A stretch of 64,000 nucleotides of DNA, taken from the NCBI GenBank assembly GCA_964627535.1, contig CAZVJW010000007.1:1-64000 (forward strand), in the 5' to 3' direction. A model generated the notes under the pieces. It was not told the DNA's origin and made no database searches. It worked only from the letters and a program-made list of their open reading frames with translations. The position numbers and the translations under genes were made by a program. Position 1 is the stretch's first letter, and each line of letters opens with the position of its first letter. Below are positions 34,127-42,479 of the stretch, in pieces. The DNA comes from UBA1447 sp964627535. GTDB lineage: Bacteria > Bacillota > Clostridia > Oscillospirales > Acutalibacteraceae.

Positions 34127-36160
34127 GTGTCTGATTTTTTAACAATCATCTTCTATGTTGTCGGCGCTCTGGTATTCCTGTATCTGTTCATCTTCAAGGT
34201 TTTAGGGCTGAGGGTCATCGCCTCAAACGAGGTTGCGGTTATTGAAAAATGGTGGAGTATGAAAGGCTCGCTGAAGGACGCGATTATCGCGCTCAACGGT
34301 GAAGCGGGCTTTTCACCCGACCTGCTTCGCGGCGGCATCCATTTTAAGTCAGTCTTCATGTACAAAATTCACAAATATCCGCTGATAACAATCCCGCAAG
34401 GTCAAATAGCTTATGTTTTTGCGAAAGACGGCACCCCCTTGAACCCCAGCCAAACACTGGGCAAGGTGGTTCCTGAAGCCAACAATTTTCAAAGTGTACG
34501 CGGCTTTCTTCAAAACGGAGGGCAAAGGGGCCCCCAAAGAGGAATCATCAGAGAAGGTACCTATGCAATCAATTTAGCGCAGTTTATTGTCATTACACCA
34601 ACTGCCATCAAATCCGTCAATACAGGCGACAGGCAGGAGCAGAGCCAAATTATCACTATGCAGCAAACGCTTGCTATGAGAGAAGCATTCAGCCCGGTTG
34701 TTATTATGGGCAACAAAGAAAACTCTTCGAGCGACATCATGGGCATCGTAACCGTGCACGACGGTCCTTCACTCCCGCAGGGTGAGATTATCGCGCCGAG
34801 TGTCGGGCAGGAACACGCGAGTTTCCAGGATCCCGAAAAATTTTTAGCGCTTAACGGTAAACGAGGCAAGCAAATTGAGGTCTTGACAGACGGTACTTAC
34901 TATATCAACAGGCTTTTCGCCACTATTGAGTACAGACCAAAAACCGTTGTGCCCATCGGGTTTGTCGGCGTTGTGGTTTCCTTCTTCGGTAAAGAAGGCG
35001 TTGATACAACCGGCGAAGAGTACAAACACGGCGAGCTTGTGGGCGAAGGCTGCAAGGGCGTGCTTGAAAAACCGCTGATGCCCGGTAAATACGCCTTCAA
35101 TACGGACGCCGGCAAAGTGGTTCTTGTCCCAACTACCAACATCATCCTGAAATGGAACAAGAGCGAAACCGGCGACCATAAATACGACGAAAACCTGACG
35201 GAAGTCGACATCATCACCAAGGACGCTTTCGAGCCTTCTCTGCCACTGTCGGTTGTTATGCATATCGACTATAAGCAGGCCCCATGGGTGATTCAACGCT
35301 TCGGCGACATCAATATGCTCGTCAACCAATCCCTTGACCCGCTGGTCGGCGCTTATTTCAAGGATGTCGCGCAGACAAAGACTTTAATCGAATTGATTCA
35401 GGAGCGCAGCGCTATCCGCGAAAGAGCGGTTTCCGAGATGAGGGAAAAATTCGCCAAATATAACCTTCAGCTTGAAGAAGTCCTCATCGGTACACCAAAA
35501 TCTCCGGTAACGGATATTATGATTGAAAACATCTTAACCCAGCTTCGCGAGAGGCAGATAGCGGAAGAAAAGAAAGTTACCTACCAAAAGCAGCAGTCCG
35601 CAGCCGAGAGCGAGAAGTCCCTGCGCGAAGCGGAAGCCGTAGCGGCTCAGCAGGGTCTGCTGACAGAATCAAAGATTAAGATTGATGTTGAGAGAAACAG
35701 CGGTGCCGCGCTTGCCAGCAAGGCGGAGCAGGAAGCCAACCAGATTATCGCGCTTGCGCGTGCTAACGCGACTAAGGTAAGACTTGAAGGCGAGGCGGAT
35801 GCTTCGAAAGAATCCAACGTCGGTTTGGCAAGAGCGCAGGCTATCGACGCACAGGTAAAAGCTTACGGCGGCGCGCAATACAGAGTTATCCAGGAAGTTG
35901 TTGACAAACTTTCCGATGCCATTAAGAATTCGAGCGTTGATATCGTGCCGAAAACTGTTGTCAATATGGGCGGCAATTCGGACAGTGACGGCAACGGCAG
36001 CAGCACGGTATTAGATACACTGCTGAAGTTCATTACCATCGAAAAACTCGGCGTTTCGCTTCAGAATCCTCCCGAGCCGACAGCGCCTTACGAAGCACAG
36101 GAACCGATTGCAATACCTTCCAAAGAAGAACCGACGGCTTCCGAAGAAATGAAAAAGTAA
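34127..36160 (+). CDS. SPFH/band-7 (flotillin-like) membrane protein
   Basis: A 677-residue protein anchored by one N-terminal helix (IIFYVVGALVFLYLFIFKV). The SPFH/band-7 domain extends to about residue 440. A long charged coiled coil follows (about 445-590, EKKVTYQKQQSAAESEKSL...), with an acidic Pro/Glu-rich tail. Flotillin-like proteins scaffold membrane microdomains. Start GTG 34127 has AAGGAG eight bases ahead. It has its own promoter and terminator, so it is probably monocistronic. It may function with the neighbouring sensor kinase, but that is speculation. Confidence 0.85.
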   Translation: MSDFLTIIFYVVGALVFLYLFIFKVLGLRVIASNEVAVIEKWWSMKGSLKDAIIALNGEAGFSPDLLRGGIHFKSVFMYKIHKYPLITIPQGQIAYVFAKDGTPLNPSQTLGKVVPEANNFQSVRGFLQNGGQRGPQRGIIREGTYAINLAQFIVITPTAIKSVNTGDRQEQSQIITMQQTLAMREAFSPVVIMGNKENSSSDIMGIVTVHDGPSLPQGEIIAPSVGQEHASFQDPEKFLALNGKRGKQIEVLTDGTYYINRLFATIEYRPKTVVPIGFVGVVVSFFGKEGVDTTGEEYKHGELVGEGCKGVLEKPLMPGKYAFNTDAGKVVLVPTTNIILKWNKSETGDHKYDENLTEVDIITKDAFEPSLPLSVVMHIDYKQAPWVIQRFGDINMLVNQSLDPLVGAYFKDVAQTKTLIELIQERSAIRERAVSEMREKFAKYNLQLEEVLIGTPKSPVTDIMIENILTQLRERQIAEEKKVTYQKQQSAAESEKSLREAEAVAAQQGLLTESKIKIDVERNSGAALASKAEQEANQIIALARANATKVRLEGEADASKESNVGLARAQAIDAQVKAYGGAQYRVIQEVVDKLSDAIKNSSVDIVPKTVVNMGGNSDSDGNGSSTVLDTLLKFITIEKLGVSLQNPPEPTAPYEAQEPIAIPSKEEPTASEEMKK

Positions 36161-36183
36161 ATCAAGTCAACCAGAAAAGCATA

Positions 36184-36220
36184 GCCCCCAAGCGAAAAGG
36201 AAAACGCTTGGGGGTTATTT
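36184..36220 (+). terminator. Rho-independent terminator
   Basis: A perfect 10-bp stem, CCCCCAAGCG and its inverse, around a 10-base A-rich loop, followed by TTATTT. It ends the SPFH gene. Confidence 0.8.
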
Positions 36221-36395
36221 GATAGATCGTCCGCTTTTTAATATACTTATTTCGTAAGATAGAGAGTGACAAACAGGATTTTATTAATGCTACGAATCGT
36301 TGCTTGCTACAAAGCGATTCTTGATTGCCACAATGCAAAGAGATAAGCTGTAATTGCGGCAGAGAAGCTGTAATACATATAAGGAGTTAAATATT

Positions 36396-37025
36396 ATGAC
36401 TTTAGGTGAAAAAATCAAAGATGCAAGATAACAAAATGGCTTGACTCAGGATGAGTTTGCAAACAAGCAGATGGTATCCAGACAAGCTGTTACCAAATGG
36501 GAAGCAGACAAAGGAATTCCTGATGTTGAAAATCTGATGTTGCTGTCTTCGGTTCTTGGTATCAGCATAGACTATCTGCTTTCCGATGAAGAAGTAACCG
36601 AAAAATTAGTCATACATGAAAAAATCGACCTTGCGGCTTACGGTAAAGGCAGCAAGAAGAAAAAGAAAGATTACATTGTGAAAGAAAAATATCCAAATGC
36701 AGTAATTCACACATTAATGATTATTCAAAAAAACTCCCAAACGGAGAAAGTTATCGACAATGTGCTTGGATTTGTATTTCTTGCCCCGTTTGGTATTCCA
36801 GGCTTTATTAATTCGACTAAACATATAGGCAAGGAGTTTTATCTTGTGAACTATGGTGAAAAGCAGTTACTTGTAATGGTCACTGATGAATTTATCGAAA
36901 GTCGGGAAATGACACGGAAACGGTTGAATCAGAAAGGTGAGAAGTTTGAAATCGGACTATATCGCTTTACAAACTACGGACCAATCGCTGGAAACACAAT
37001 GGGACGGACGGTTCTACCGCGTTGA
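36396..37025 (+). pseudogene. XRE-type regulator with in-frame TAA at codon 12
   Basis: ATG 36396 (after AAGGAG) opens MTLGEKIKDAR, then TAA at 36429-36431, then QNGLTQDEF and a normal helix-turn-helix (VSRQAVTKWEADKGIPDVENL) in the same frame. The remaining ~195 codons are open and end with a ~130-residue unrecognised domain. XRE proteins usually have Lys here (KDARKQNG), so AAA to TAA fits. Re-initiation at TTG 36441 would lose helix 1 of the domain. Confidence 0.75.
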
Positions 37026-37203
37026 TTAAAACCTTTGAAGTTACCATGCGATAGAATTTACAAAATATTTGATCGGGGGACGGAGTTCTTGACACGCATG
37101 TCGACAGCCCTGTTCCCCTTTAAAAGTTTCTGAATCAGTCACGAAAACGTAAGACGAAGGCGGTAAAATATAGACATAAGAGAAAGGAAAGGAACAGAAT
37201 TAG

Positions 37204-37872
37204 ATGGGTATATTGTCATCAAAGAACTTAATTAAAATTTACGGTAAAGAAACCAACGAGGTTCATGCTCTTGACGGTGTGACCGTTGATATTGAGGAGG
37301 GTGAATTTGTGGCCATTATCGGAACGTCCGGCAGCGGCAAGTCCACGCTTCTGAATATGCTCGGGGGACTTGACCGACCAACATCGGGTGATGTTACAGT
37401 AAGAGGAAAAAACATATTTGCCATGAAAGACGATGAGCTTACAATCTTTCGCCGCCGAAATATTGGCTTCGTATTTCAAAACTATAATCTTGTGCCGGTT
37501 TTGAATGTTTATGAAAATATCGTGCTGCCTATTGAATTGGACGGAGTGAGAGTCGATAAAGAATATATTGGCGAAATTATCAAAACTCTGAATCTGGAGA
37601 GCAAGCTGAACAATATGCCGAACAATTTATCCGGCGGTCAGCAACAGCGGGTGGCTATTGCCCGGGCGCTTTCCACAAAGCCGGCGCTTGTTTTAGCCGA
37701 TGAACCGACGGGCAACCTTGACAGCAAAACAGGGCTGGAAGTTATCCTGCTGATGCAAGCAACGAGTAAGCGGTTCCATCAGACAATTGTCATGATTACG
37801 CACAACGAGGAACTGGCGCAAATGGCGGACCGGATTATCCGCATTGAGGATGGCAGGGTGGTGTATCAATGA
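37204..37872 (+). CDS. ABC transporter ATPase (MacB/BceA-like)
   Basis: A 222-residue ATPase. Walker A GTSGSGKST (about residues 39-47), Q-loop FQNYNLVP, signature LSGGQQQRVAIARAL, Walker B LVLADEPTGNLDS and H-loop THN are intact. It is the type that works with FtsX-fold permeases, often for peptide or antibiotic removal. The stop overlaps the permease ATG (ATGA). Confidence 0.93.
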   Translation: MGILSSKNLIKIYGKETNEVHALDGVTVDIEEGEFVAIIGTSGSGKSTLLNMLGGLDRPTSGDVTVRGKNIFAMKDDELTIFRRRNIGFVFQNYNLVPVLNVYENIVLPIELDGVRVDKEYIGEIIKTLNLESKLNNMPNNLSGGQQQRVAIARALSTKPALVLADEPTGNLDSKTGLEVILLMQATSKRFHQTIVMITHNEELAQMADRIIRIEDGRVVYQ

Positions 37873-40394
37873 TTTCCAATAATAATCAACCGGCAGTAAA
37901 ACGGCTATCGAAACGCGCAATGAAAGCAAACCGGAACCGCAATATCTTTGCGCTGCTGGCGATTATCTTAACCACCTTTATGATATCGTCCGTGTTTAGT
38001 ATTGGTATTAGTTTCGCAAAAAATATGACGGTTATGAATACACGGTTAGCCGGAACCTCCGCCACGATTTTTTTGAATAACCCATCAGAAGAACAGCTTT
38101 CGGCAGTCCGGAAAATTGAAGGCGTTAAGAGCGCCGGTACGCAGATTAACATTGGCTCCGTAAGCGGAAAAACAGCAGAGAGCAAGGCTGTTTCAATTGC
38201 CATGCTTTGCTATGATATAACAGAATGGCTTGAGCATATTAAGCCGGCTGTCGGTGAAATAACAGGAACTTATGCCCAAAAGACGGATGAAATTATGCTT
38301 TCCCAGCGGGCGCTCACACAGCTTGGTTTCACAAAACCGGAAATCGGCATGAAAATACCTTTGACTTATGAAGTAAACGGAATAACCAAATCGGCGACAT
38401 TCACATTAAGCGGCTGGTTCACCGAATATGAATCAACACAAACGCAGGGGATAGCGCTGCTCTTCGAAGCGTTCTGCGCGGACAATGCGATAACATATGA
38501 AAATAACGGCAGACTGTGTATTTCCACGGAAAATTCAAGGCCCGGTGAAGTTTTTGAAAGACTTGAAAAAGAGATTGCAACAAAAGGCTCACAGGAATTT
38601 TCCTCTGGGTATGATTTTTCCGAGACCAATAGTAAAGATTTGCTGGCTGTGGCGGCAACAATCACGATGCTGGCTTTATTCATCGTATTCAGCGGATATT
38701 TGCTGATCTATAACATCATGTACATTTCCGTTACGAAGGATATTCATTTCTTCGGATTGCTTAAGACGATTGGCACATCCTCCGTGCAGATCAAAAAAAT
38801 CATTTACAGGCAAGCTTTGCTTTTATCCTTAAGCGGCATTCCGGCTGGGCTTATTTTAGGAGCCCTGACCTCGTTTGTGATAGTGCCGCAAGCAATGACT
38901 ATGTTCGCGACGGGAGCCTTAAATTCGGCAATGCCCGGTGATATATCGTTCAATCCGTTGATTTTTATTGGTACGGCTTTGTTTTCATTGTTAACAGTCA
39001 TAGTAAGCTGCCGGAAACCAGCAAAGGCGGCAAGCCGTGTATCTCCGGTAGAGGCCGTGAAATATACCGGAATTGCAGGCATAATTAAAAAGAAACATAA
39101 AAAATCCACAAGCGGCGGCAAGATTTATAAAATGGCGTACCATAATGTCTTTCGTGAGAAAAAAAGAGCACTTTTGGTTTTTGCTTCTCTTTTTATGGGA
39201 ACTGTGACTTTCCTGAGTGTAAACAGCTTTTTTTCAAGCCTGGATGTGAATAATTTCATTGACCGCTATTATCCTGACGACTTCGTTTATCAAAGCAAAC
39301 CGCCGTTAAGTGAGCAAAAATTTGATACGGAGTTTATGACCTCTCTCAATAAAATCAACGGAATAAAAAGCAAAGAAATTGTCTATATGGAGTATTGTTC
39401 AATACCTTTCGACGAGAAAGTATTTGAGCCGGTGGTTCGCTCGGAATTTAACACCTACCTGTCCTCAACCGAAACTTATGAGGATTTGGTGCATTCGCTT
39501 AAAATACAGTCAAGTAAAAATCAGTTTGGCACCTATGTGTTTGCTATAAGTGACAAATACATTGAAGACTATAACAAGACCCATGACAACAAGATTGATG
39601 TTGATGCGTTCCGGCGTGGCGAGGTATGTATAGCCGGTTATGGGCCATATTCAAATATGATTAATAAAACGTTGACTCTTACCGGTGAAACACACAAAAA
39701 AGTGAAGGATGTCAAAATTGGCGGCGTATTTGAAAATTCAAAAGACTGTCCCTTTGCACAATATACCCATGTAGTCGGTGCCCTTAACGGTCTATTCGTC
39801 AGTGAAAGGTTTATCAATGAATTAAACAGCAGTCCGCTCATTTCCAATATTATTTTGAATGTTGAAAAGGATAAAGAACCAGCGGTAAAAGCGCAGCTAA
39901 ATAAGCTCAACGCCACGCTGACTAATCCGACATTTACTTTTGTCAGCCGGTCCGAAACGGCGGAGAAGTTTACGTCAACTATGATGACAATGAATGTATT
40001 GACGAGCGGTATTTCTGTTATGCTTATACTGATTGGCATTATTAATTTTATCAATGTTATGCTTACGGGCATTTATTCACGGAGGCGGGAACTCGCTGTA
40101 CTCGAAAGCGTCGGAATGACAAAACGGCAGATTTATAAAATGCTGACTTTTGAGGGTGGATTCTACGCCTTGATAACAACAGTATTGGTAATGAGTATCG
40201 GCAATGCAATCATGTTCCTGGTCGGGAAAGTCATGCCCACTATAGCGGATTATGCGGTTTTTCGTTACCCGTACCTGATAGTCACAGTGCTTATTGCAGC
40301 AATATTTATGATATGTCTTTTTGTACCGCCGGTAGTCTATAAGGTAACGGCAAAGGAAAGCGTGACAGAAAGGCTTCATGCGGCGGACAATTAA
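37869..40394 (+). CDS. FtsX-type ABC transporter permease
   Basis: An 841-residue permease. It has one N-terminal helix (about 27-50), a large extracellular domain, an FtsX block of three helices (about 258-385), another helix at about 430-450 with a second extracellular domain, and a final three-helix FtsX block (about 710-830). Two copies of the MacB/FtsX arrangement distinguish it from the ten-helix BceB. With the downstream two-component system this looks like a peptide-antibiotic stress module. Confidence 0.9.
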   Translation: MISNNNQPAVKRLSKRAMKANRNRNIFALLAIILTTFMISSVFSIGISFAKNMTVMNTRLAGTSATIFLNNPSEEQLSAVRKIEGVKSAGTQINIGSVSGKTAESKAVSIAMLCYDITEWLEHIKPAVGEITGTYAQKTDEIMLSQRALTQLGFTKPEIGMKIPLTYEVNGITKSATFTLSGWFTEYESTQTQGIALLFEAFCADNAITYENNGRLCISTENSRPGEVFERLEKEIATKGSQEFSSGYDFSETNSKDLLAVAATITMLALFIVFSGYLLIYNIMYISVTKDIHFFGLLKTIGTSSVQIKKIIYRQALLLSLSGIPAGLILGALTSFVIVPQAMTMFATGALNSAMPGDISFNPLIFIGTALFSLLTVIVSCRKPAKAASRVSPVEAVKYTGIAGIIKKKHKKSTSGGKIYKMAYHNVFREKKRALLVFASLFMGTVTFLSVNSFFSSLDVNNFIDRYYPDDFVYQSKPPLSEQKFDTEFMTSLNKINGIKSKEIVYMEYCSIPFDEKVFEPVVRSEFNTYLSSTETYEDLVHSLKIQSSKNQFGTYVFAISDKYIEDYNKTHDNKIDVDAFRRGEVCIAGYGPYSNMINKTLTLTGETHKKVKDVKIGGVFENSKDCPFAQYTHVVGALNGLFVSERFINELNSSPLISNIILNVEKDKEPAVKAQLNKLNATLTNPTFTFVSRSETAEKFTSTMMTMNVLTSGISVMLILIGIINFINVMLTGIYSRRRELAVLESVGMTKRQIYKMLTFEGGFYALITTVLVMSIGNAIMFLVGKVMPTIADYAVFRYPYLIVTVLIAAIFMICLFVPPVVYKVTAKESVTERLHAADN

Positions 40395-40403
40395 TTTTAA
40401 ATT

Positions 40404-40435
40404 ACAAGAGGATGTGTTCAAGCACATCCTCTTGT
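40404..40435 (+). terminator. Stem-loop after permease gene
   Basis: A perfect 13-bp stem (ACAAGAGGATGTG/CACATCCTCTTGT) with 6-base loop. Instead of a T-run it is followed by GATATAAT, which could serve as a -10 box for the response regulator gene at 40493. It may work as a weak terminator or processing site. Confidence 0.6.
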
Positions 40436-40492
40436 GATATAATCGTATAAACGCCGAAAACATCGAACTAAGAAAGATATGGTGTAAAAAAA

Positions 40493-41173
40493 ATGGCGAG
40501 AATTCTGCTTGTGGAGGATGACAGGGATTTATCCAAAGGGATTTCGATTGCTCTTCAAAAGGACGGTCATGAAATAACACCGGCTTATAGCTATAATGAA
40601 GCCGTGAAATGCCTTGACGACGGGAACTGTGATTTGTATTTGCTTGACATCAATCTTCCCGGCGGTGACGGACTTGCGTTTTGCGAACGGGTACGTAGAA
40701 AAAGCGAAAAGCCCATTATTTTTTTAACGGCAAGAGATACGGAAGACGATATGCTTGCCGGGTTTACAGCAGGCTGTGATGATTATATTGCCAAGCCGTT
40801 TTCGGTTTCTGTTTTACGGCAGAAAATATTGGCTATACTCAAAAGAAACGGTATTTCGAATGATGACGGAAATGGTTTGACATACCGCGATCTAAAAATA
40901 AATTATGACAAAATGACTGTCACCAAAAACGGTAAAGACTGCCGTCTCACAGCAACCGAATACAAGCTGCTCGAATATATGGCAAAAAACAAAGGCAAAG
41001 TTTTGACGCGCACTATGCTTTTAGAACAAATCTGGGATGTTGACGGTAACTTTATTGATGAAAATACGCTCAGCGTTCACATAAAACGGCTTCGTGGAAA
41101 GCTTGAGGATAATAGTAAAAATCCCGAATATATTCTCACGATATTTGGAATAGGCTATACCTTTGGCGATTAG
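40493..41173 (+). CDS. OmpR-family response regulator of the ABC module
   Basis: A 226-residue regulator. The receiver domain has VEDDRD, phospho-acceptor Asp in YLLDINLPGG, and the Lys in YIAKPFSV. The winged helix is at about residues 130-226 (LTATEYKLLEYM, LSVHIKRLRGKL). Binding site ahead of ATG is weak. Its kinase follows 22 bp later. Confidence 0.92.
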   Translation: MARILLVEDDRDLSKGISIALQKDGHEITPAYSYNEAVKCLDDGNCDLYLLDINLPGGDGLAFCERVRRKSEKPIIFLTARDTEDDMLAGFTAGCDDYIAKPFSVSVLRQKILAILKRNGISNDDGNGLTYRDLKINYDKMTVTKNGKDCRLTATEYKLLEYMAKNKGKVLTRTMLLEQIWDVDGNFIDENTLSVHIKRLRGKLEDNSKNPEYILTIFGIGYTFGD

Positions 41174-41194
41174 TTTAAAAACAATGGAGGAAAC

Positions 41195-42238
41195 ATGAGA
41201 AAACACGCTATAAAATCCTATATAATACTTATCTTTGCAGCAGTAAGCTGTATAGCCTTGCCTGTTTTATGTTATATTTTTACCGTCGATAAATATTTGG
41301 CACTGGGCAGCACCGCTTTTTCGGCCGTAATAGGTTTACTTACTTTTTTATTGTACAGAAGTAATGAGAAATATATGAATCAGTTGCTTTGCGACCTTTC
41401 CGATTTGATTGAATCAATTATGCAAATGAAAAGCAAGCCGGTCTTTCCGGAATTTGACGACAGCTTGCTGTCAAAACTGCAAAGTCAAGTGATTCGGCTG
41501 ACCGATATGCTTTTACAACAAAACAGAACCATAGAAACAGAGAAAAATGAAATCAAGTCACTCATTTCCGATATATCCCATCAGCTTAAAACACCGGTTG
41601 CCACGCTGAAAATGTACGGGGAGCTGCTTCTTGAAAACGATACCACGGAATCCGAGCGAGCCGAATACTTGGCGGTTCTCAAATCGTCACTAGAAAAGCT
41701 TGTATTTTTAACGGACAGCCTGATAAAGATGTCGCGGCTAGAAAGCGGAATCATCGTTTTAAATCGGGATAAAACAAACCTGAATTCTACTGTTTTGGAT
41801 GCTATCATGCAGGTGTATCACAAAGCGAAAGAAAAAAATATTGAAGTGAAATTAAAGAATGAAAAATCACACATTGAAACGGTACACGATAAACGTTGGG
41901 TTGCCGAGGCGCTTTTTAACATATTGGATAACGCGGTAAAATATACGGAAAACGGCGGCAAAATTGATATTGAGCTTGACCGGTATGAACTGTTTGCCAG
42001 AATTGATATTACGGACAATGGCATGGGTATACCCGAAGCGGAATTAAGCAAAATATTTGGGCGCTTTTACCGGGGAAAAAACGCGTCATCTAAAGACGGA
42101 ATCGGGATAGGGCTTACGTTATCCCGCAAAATTATAATCGACCATGGCGGGTATATCAAGGTAAAATCAGATGCCGGGGGCTCTGTATTTTCTGTATTCT
42201 TGCCTTTTGAACACAGTCTGACGGTTCTGCCGTGTTGA
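41195..42238 (+). CDS. Intramembrane-sensing-type histidine kinase
   Basis: A 347-residue kinase with two close N-terminal helices (about residues 7-26 and 32-50) and almost no extracellular loop, like BceS-type kinases that sense through their ABC transporter. H-box SDISHQLKTPVA (His near residue 130), N-box NILDNAVKYT, and GIGIGLTLSRK are present. Strong site TGGAGGAAAC before ATG. The tail continues past FLPFEHSLT and ends in LPC at an odd junction (next entry). Confidence 0.9.
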   Translation: MRKHAIKSYIILIFAAVSCIALPVLCYIFTVDKYLALGSTAFSAVIGLLTFLLYRSNEKYMNQLLCDLSDLIESIMQMKSKPVFPEFDDSLLSKLQSQVIRLTDMLLQQNRTIETEKNEIKSLISDISHQLKTPVATLKMYGELLLENDTTESERAEYLAVLKSSLEKLVFLTDSLIKMSRLESGIIVLNRDKTNLNSTVLDAIMQVYHKAKEKNIEVKLKNEKSHIETVHDKRWVAEALFNILDNAVKYTENGGKIDIELDRYELFARIDITDNGMGIPEAELSKIFGRFYRGKNASSKDGIGIGLTLSRKIIIDHGGYIKVKSDAGGSVFSVFLPFEHSLTVLPC

Positions 42239-42303
42239 TTTCACCGGAACCGGTTGCGGAAGAACCCATAGCTGAAGTAACGCCTGCGGAAGAAAGTAAA
42301 TGA
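42232..42303 (+). other. Coding-like tail fragment after the kinase
   Basis: A +1-shifted frame over the kinase stop reads ISPEPVAEEPIAEVTPAEES and ends at TGA 42301. The Pro/Glu/Ala composition and the terminator just behind it resemble the end of the SPFH gene (EAQEPIAIPSKEEPTASEE plus terminator). It may be a remnant of a duplicated SPFH 3' end. Weakly supported. Confidence 0.35.
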
Positions 42304-42324
42304 GTAAAATAAAAGCAGATAAAA

Positions 42325-42366
42325 ATGACCTCCGGGCGGATGAAAATCTTCGCTTGGGGGTCATCT
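42325..42366 (+). terminator. Rho-independent terminator
   Basis: A 14-bp stem (ATGACCTCCGGGCG with CGCTTGGGGGTCAT, three G-T pairs), followed by CTAAT. It closes the ABC/two-component cluster. The core CGCTTGGGGGT is shared with the SPFH terminator. Confidence 0.7.
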
Positions 42367-42419
42367 AATAACGGTTATTAGCATTGTAAACTGCAGGTAT
42401 GGTTGATTGCATTCATTCC

Positions 42420-42448
42420 TTGACACCGAAAAAATATGTGAGTATACT
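42420..42448 (+). promoter_or_regulatory. Consensus sigma-A promoter
   Basis: TTGACA (42420-42425), 17-bp spacer, TATACT (42443-42448). The expected start of RNA is near 42455, which argues for ATG 42480 as the gene start and against ATG 42399. Confidence 0.85.
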
Positions 42449-42479
42449 CATTACAGATAACGAAAGGAATGGTTATAAT

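Noticed and set aside
13565..36431. Reassignment of TAA as a sense codon
   Set aside because: TAA ends many intact genes here (for example at 36160 and 59067) at family-typical lengths, so the two internal TAA are lesions or errors.
42399..42479. Upstream extension of the acetylesterase gene to ATG 42399
   Set aside because: The extension covers a consensus promoter and would precede its transcription start.
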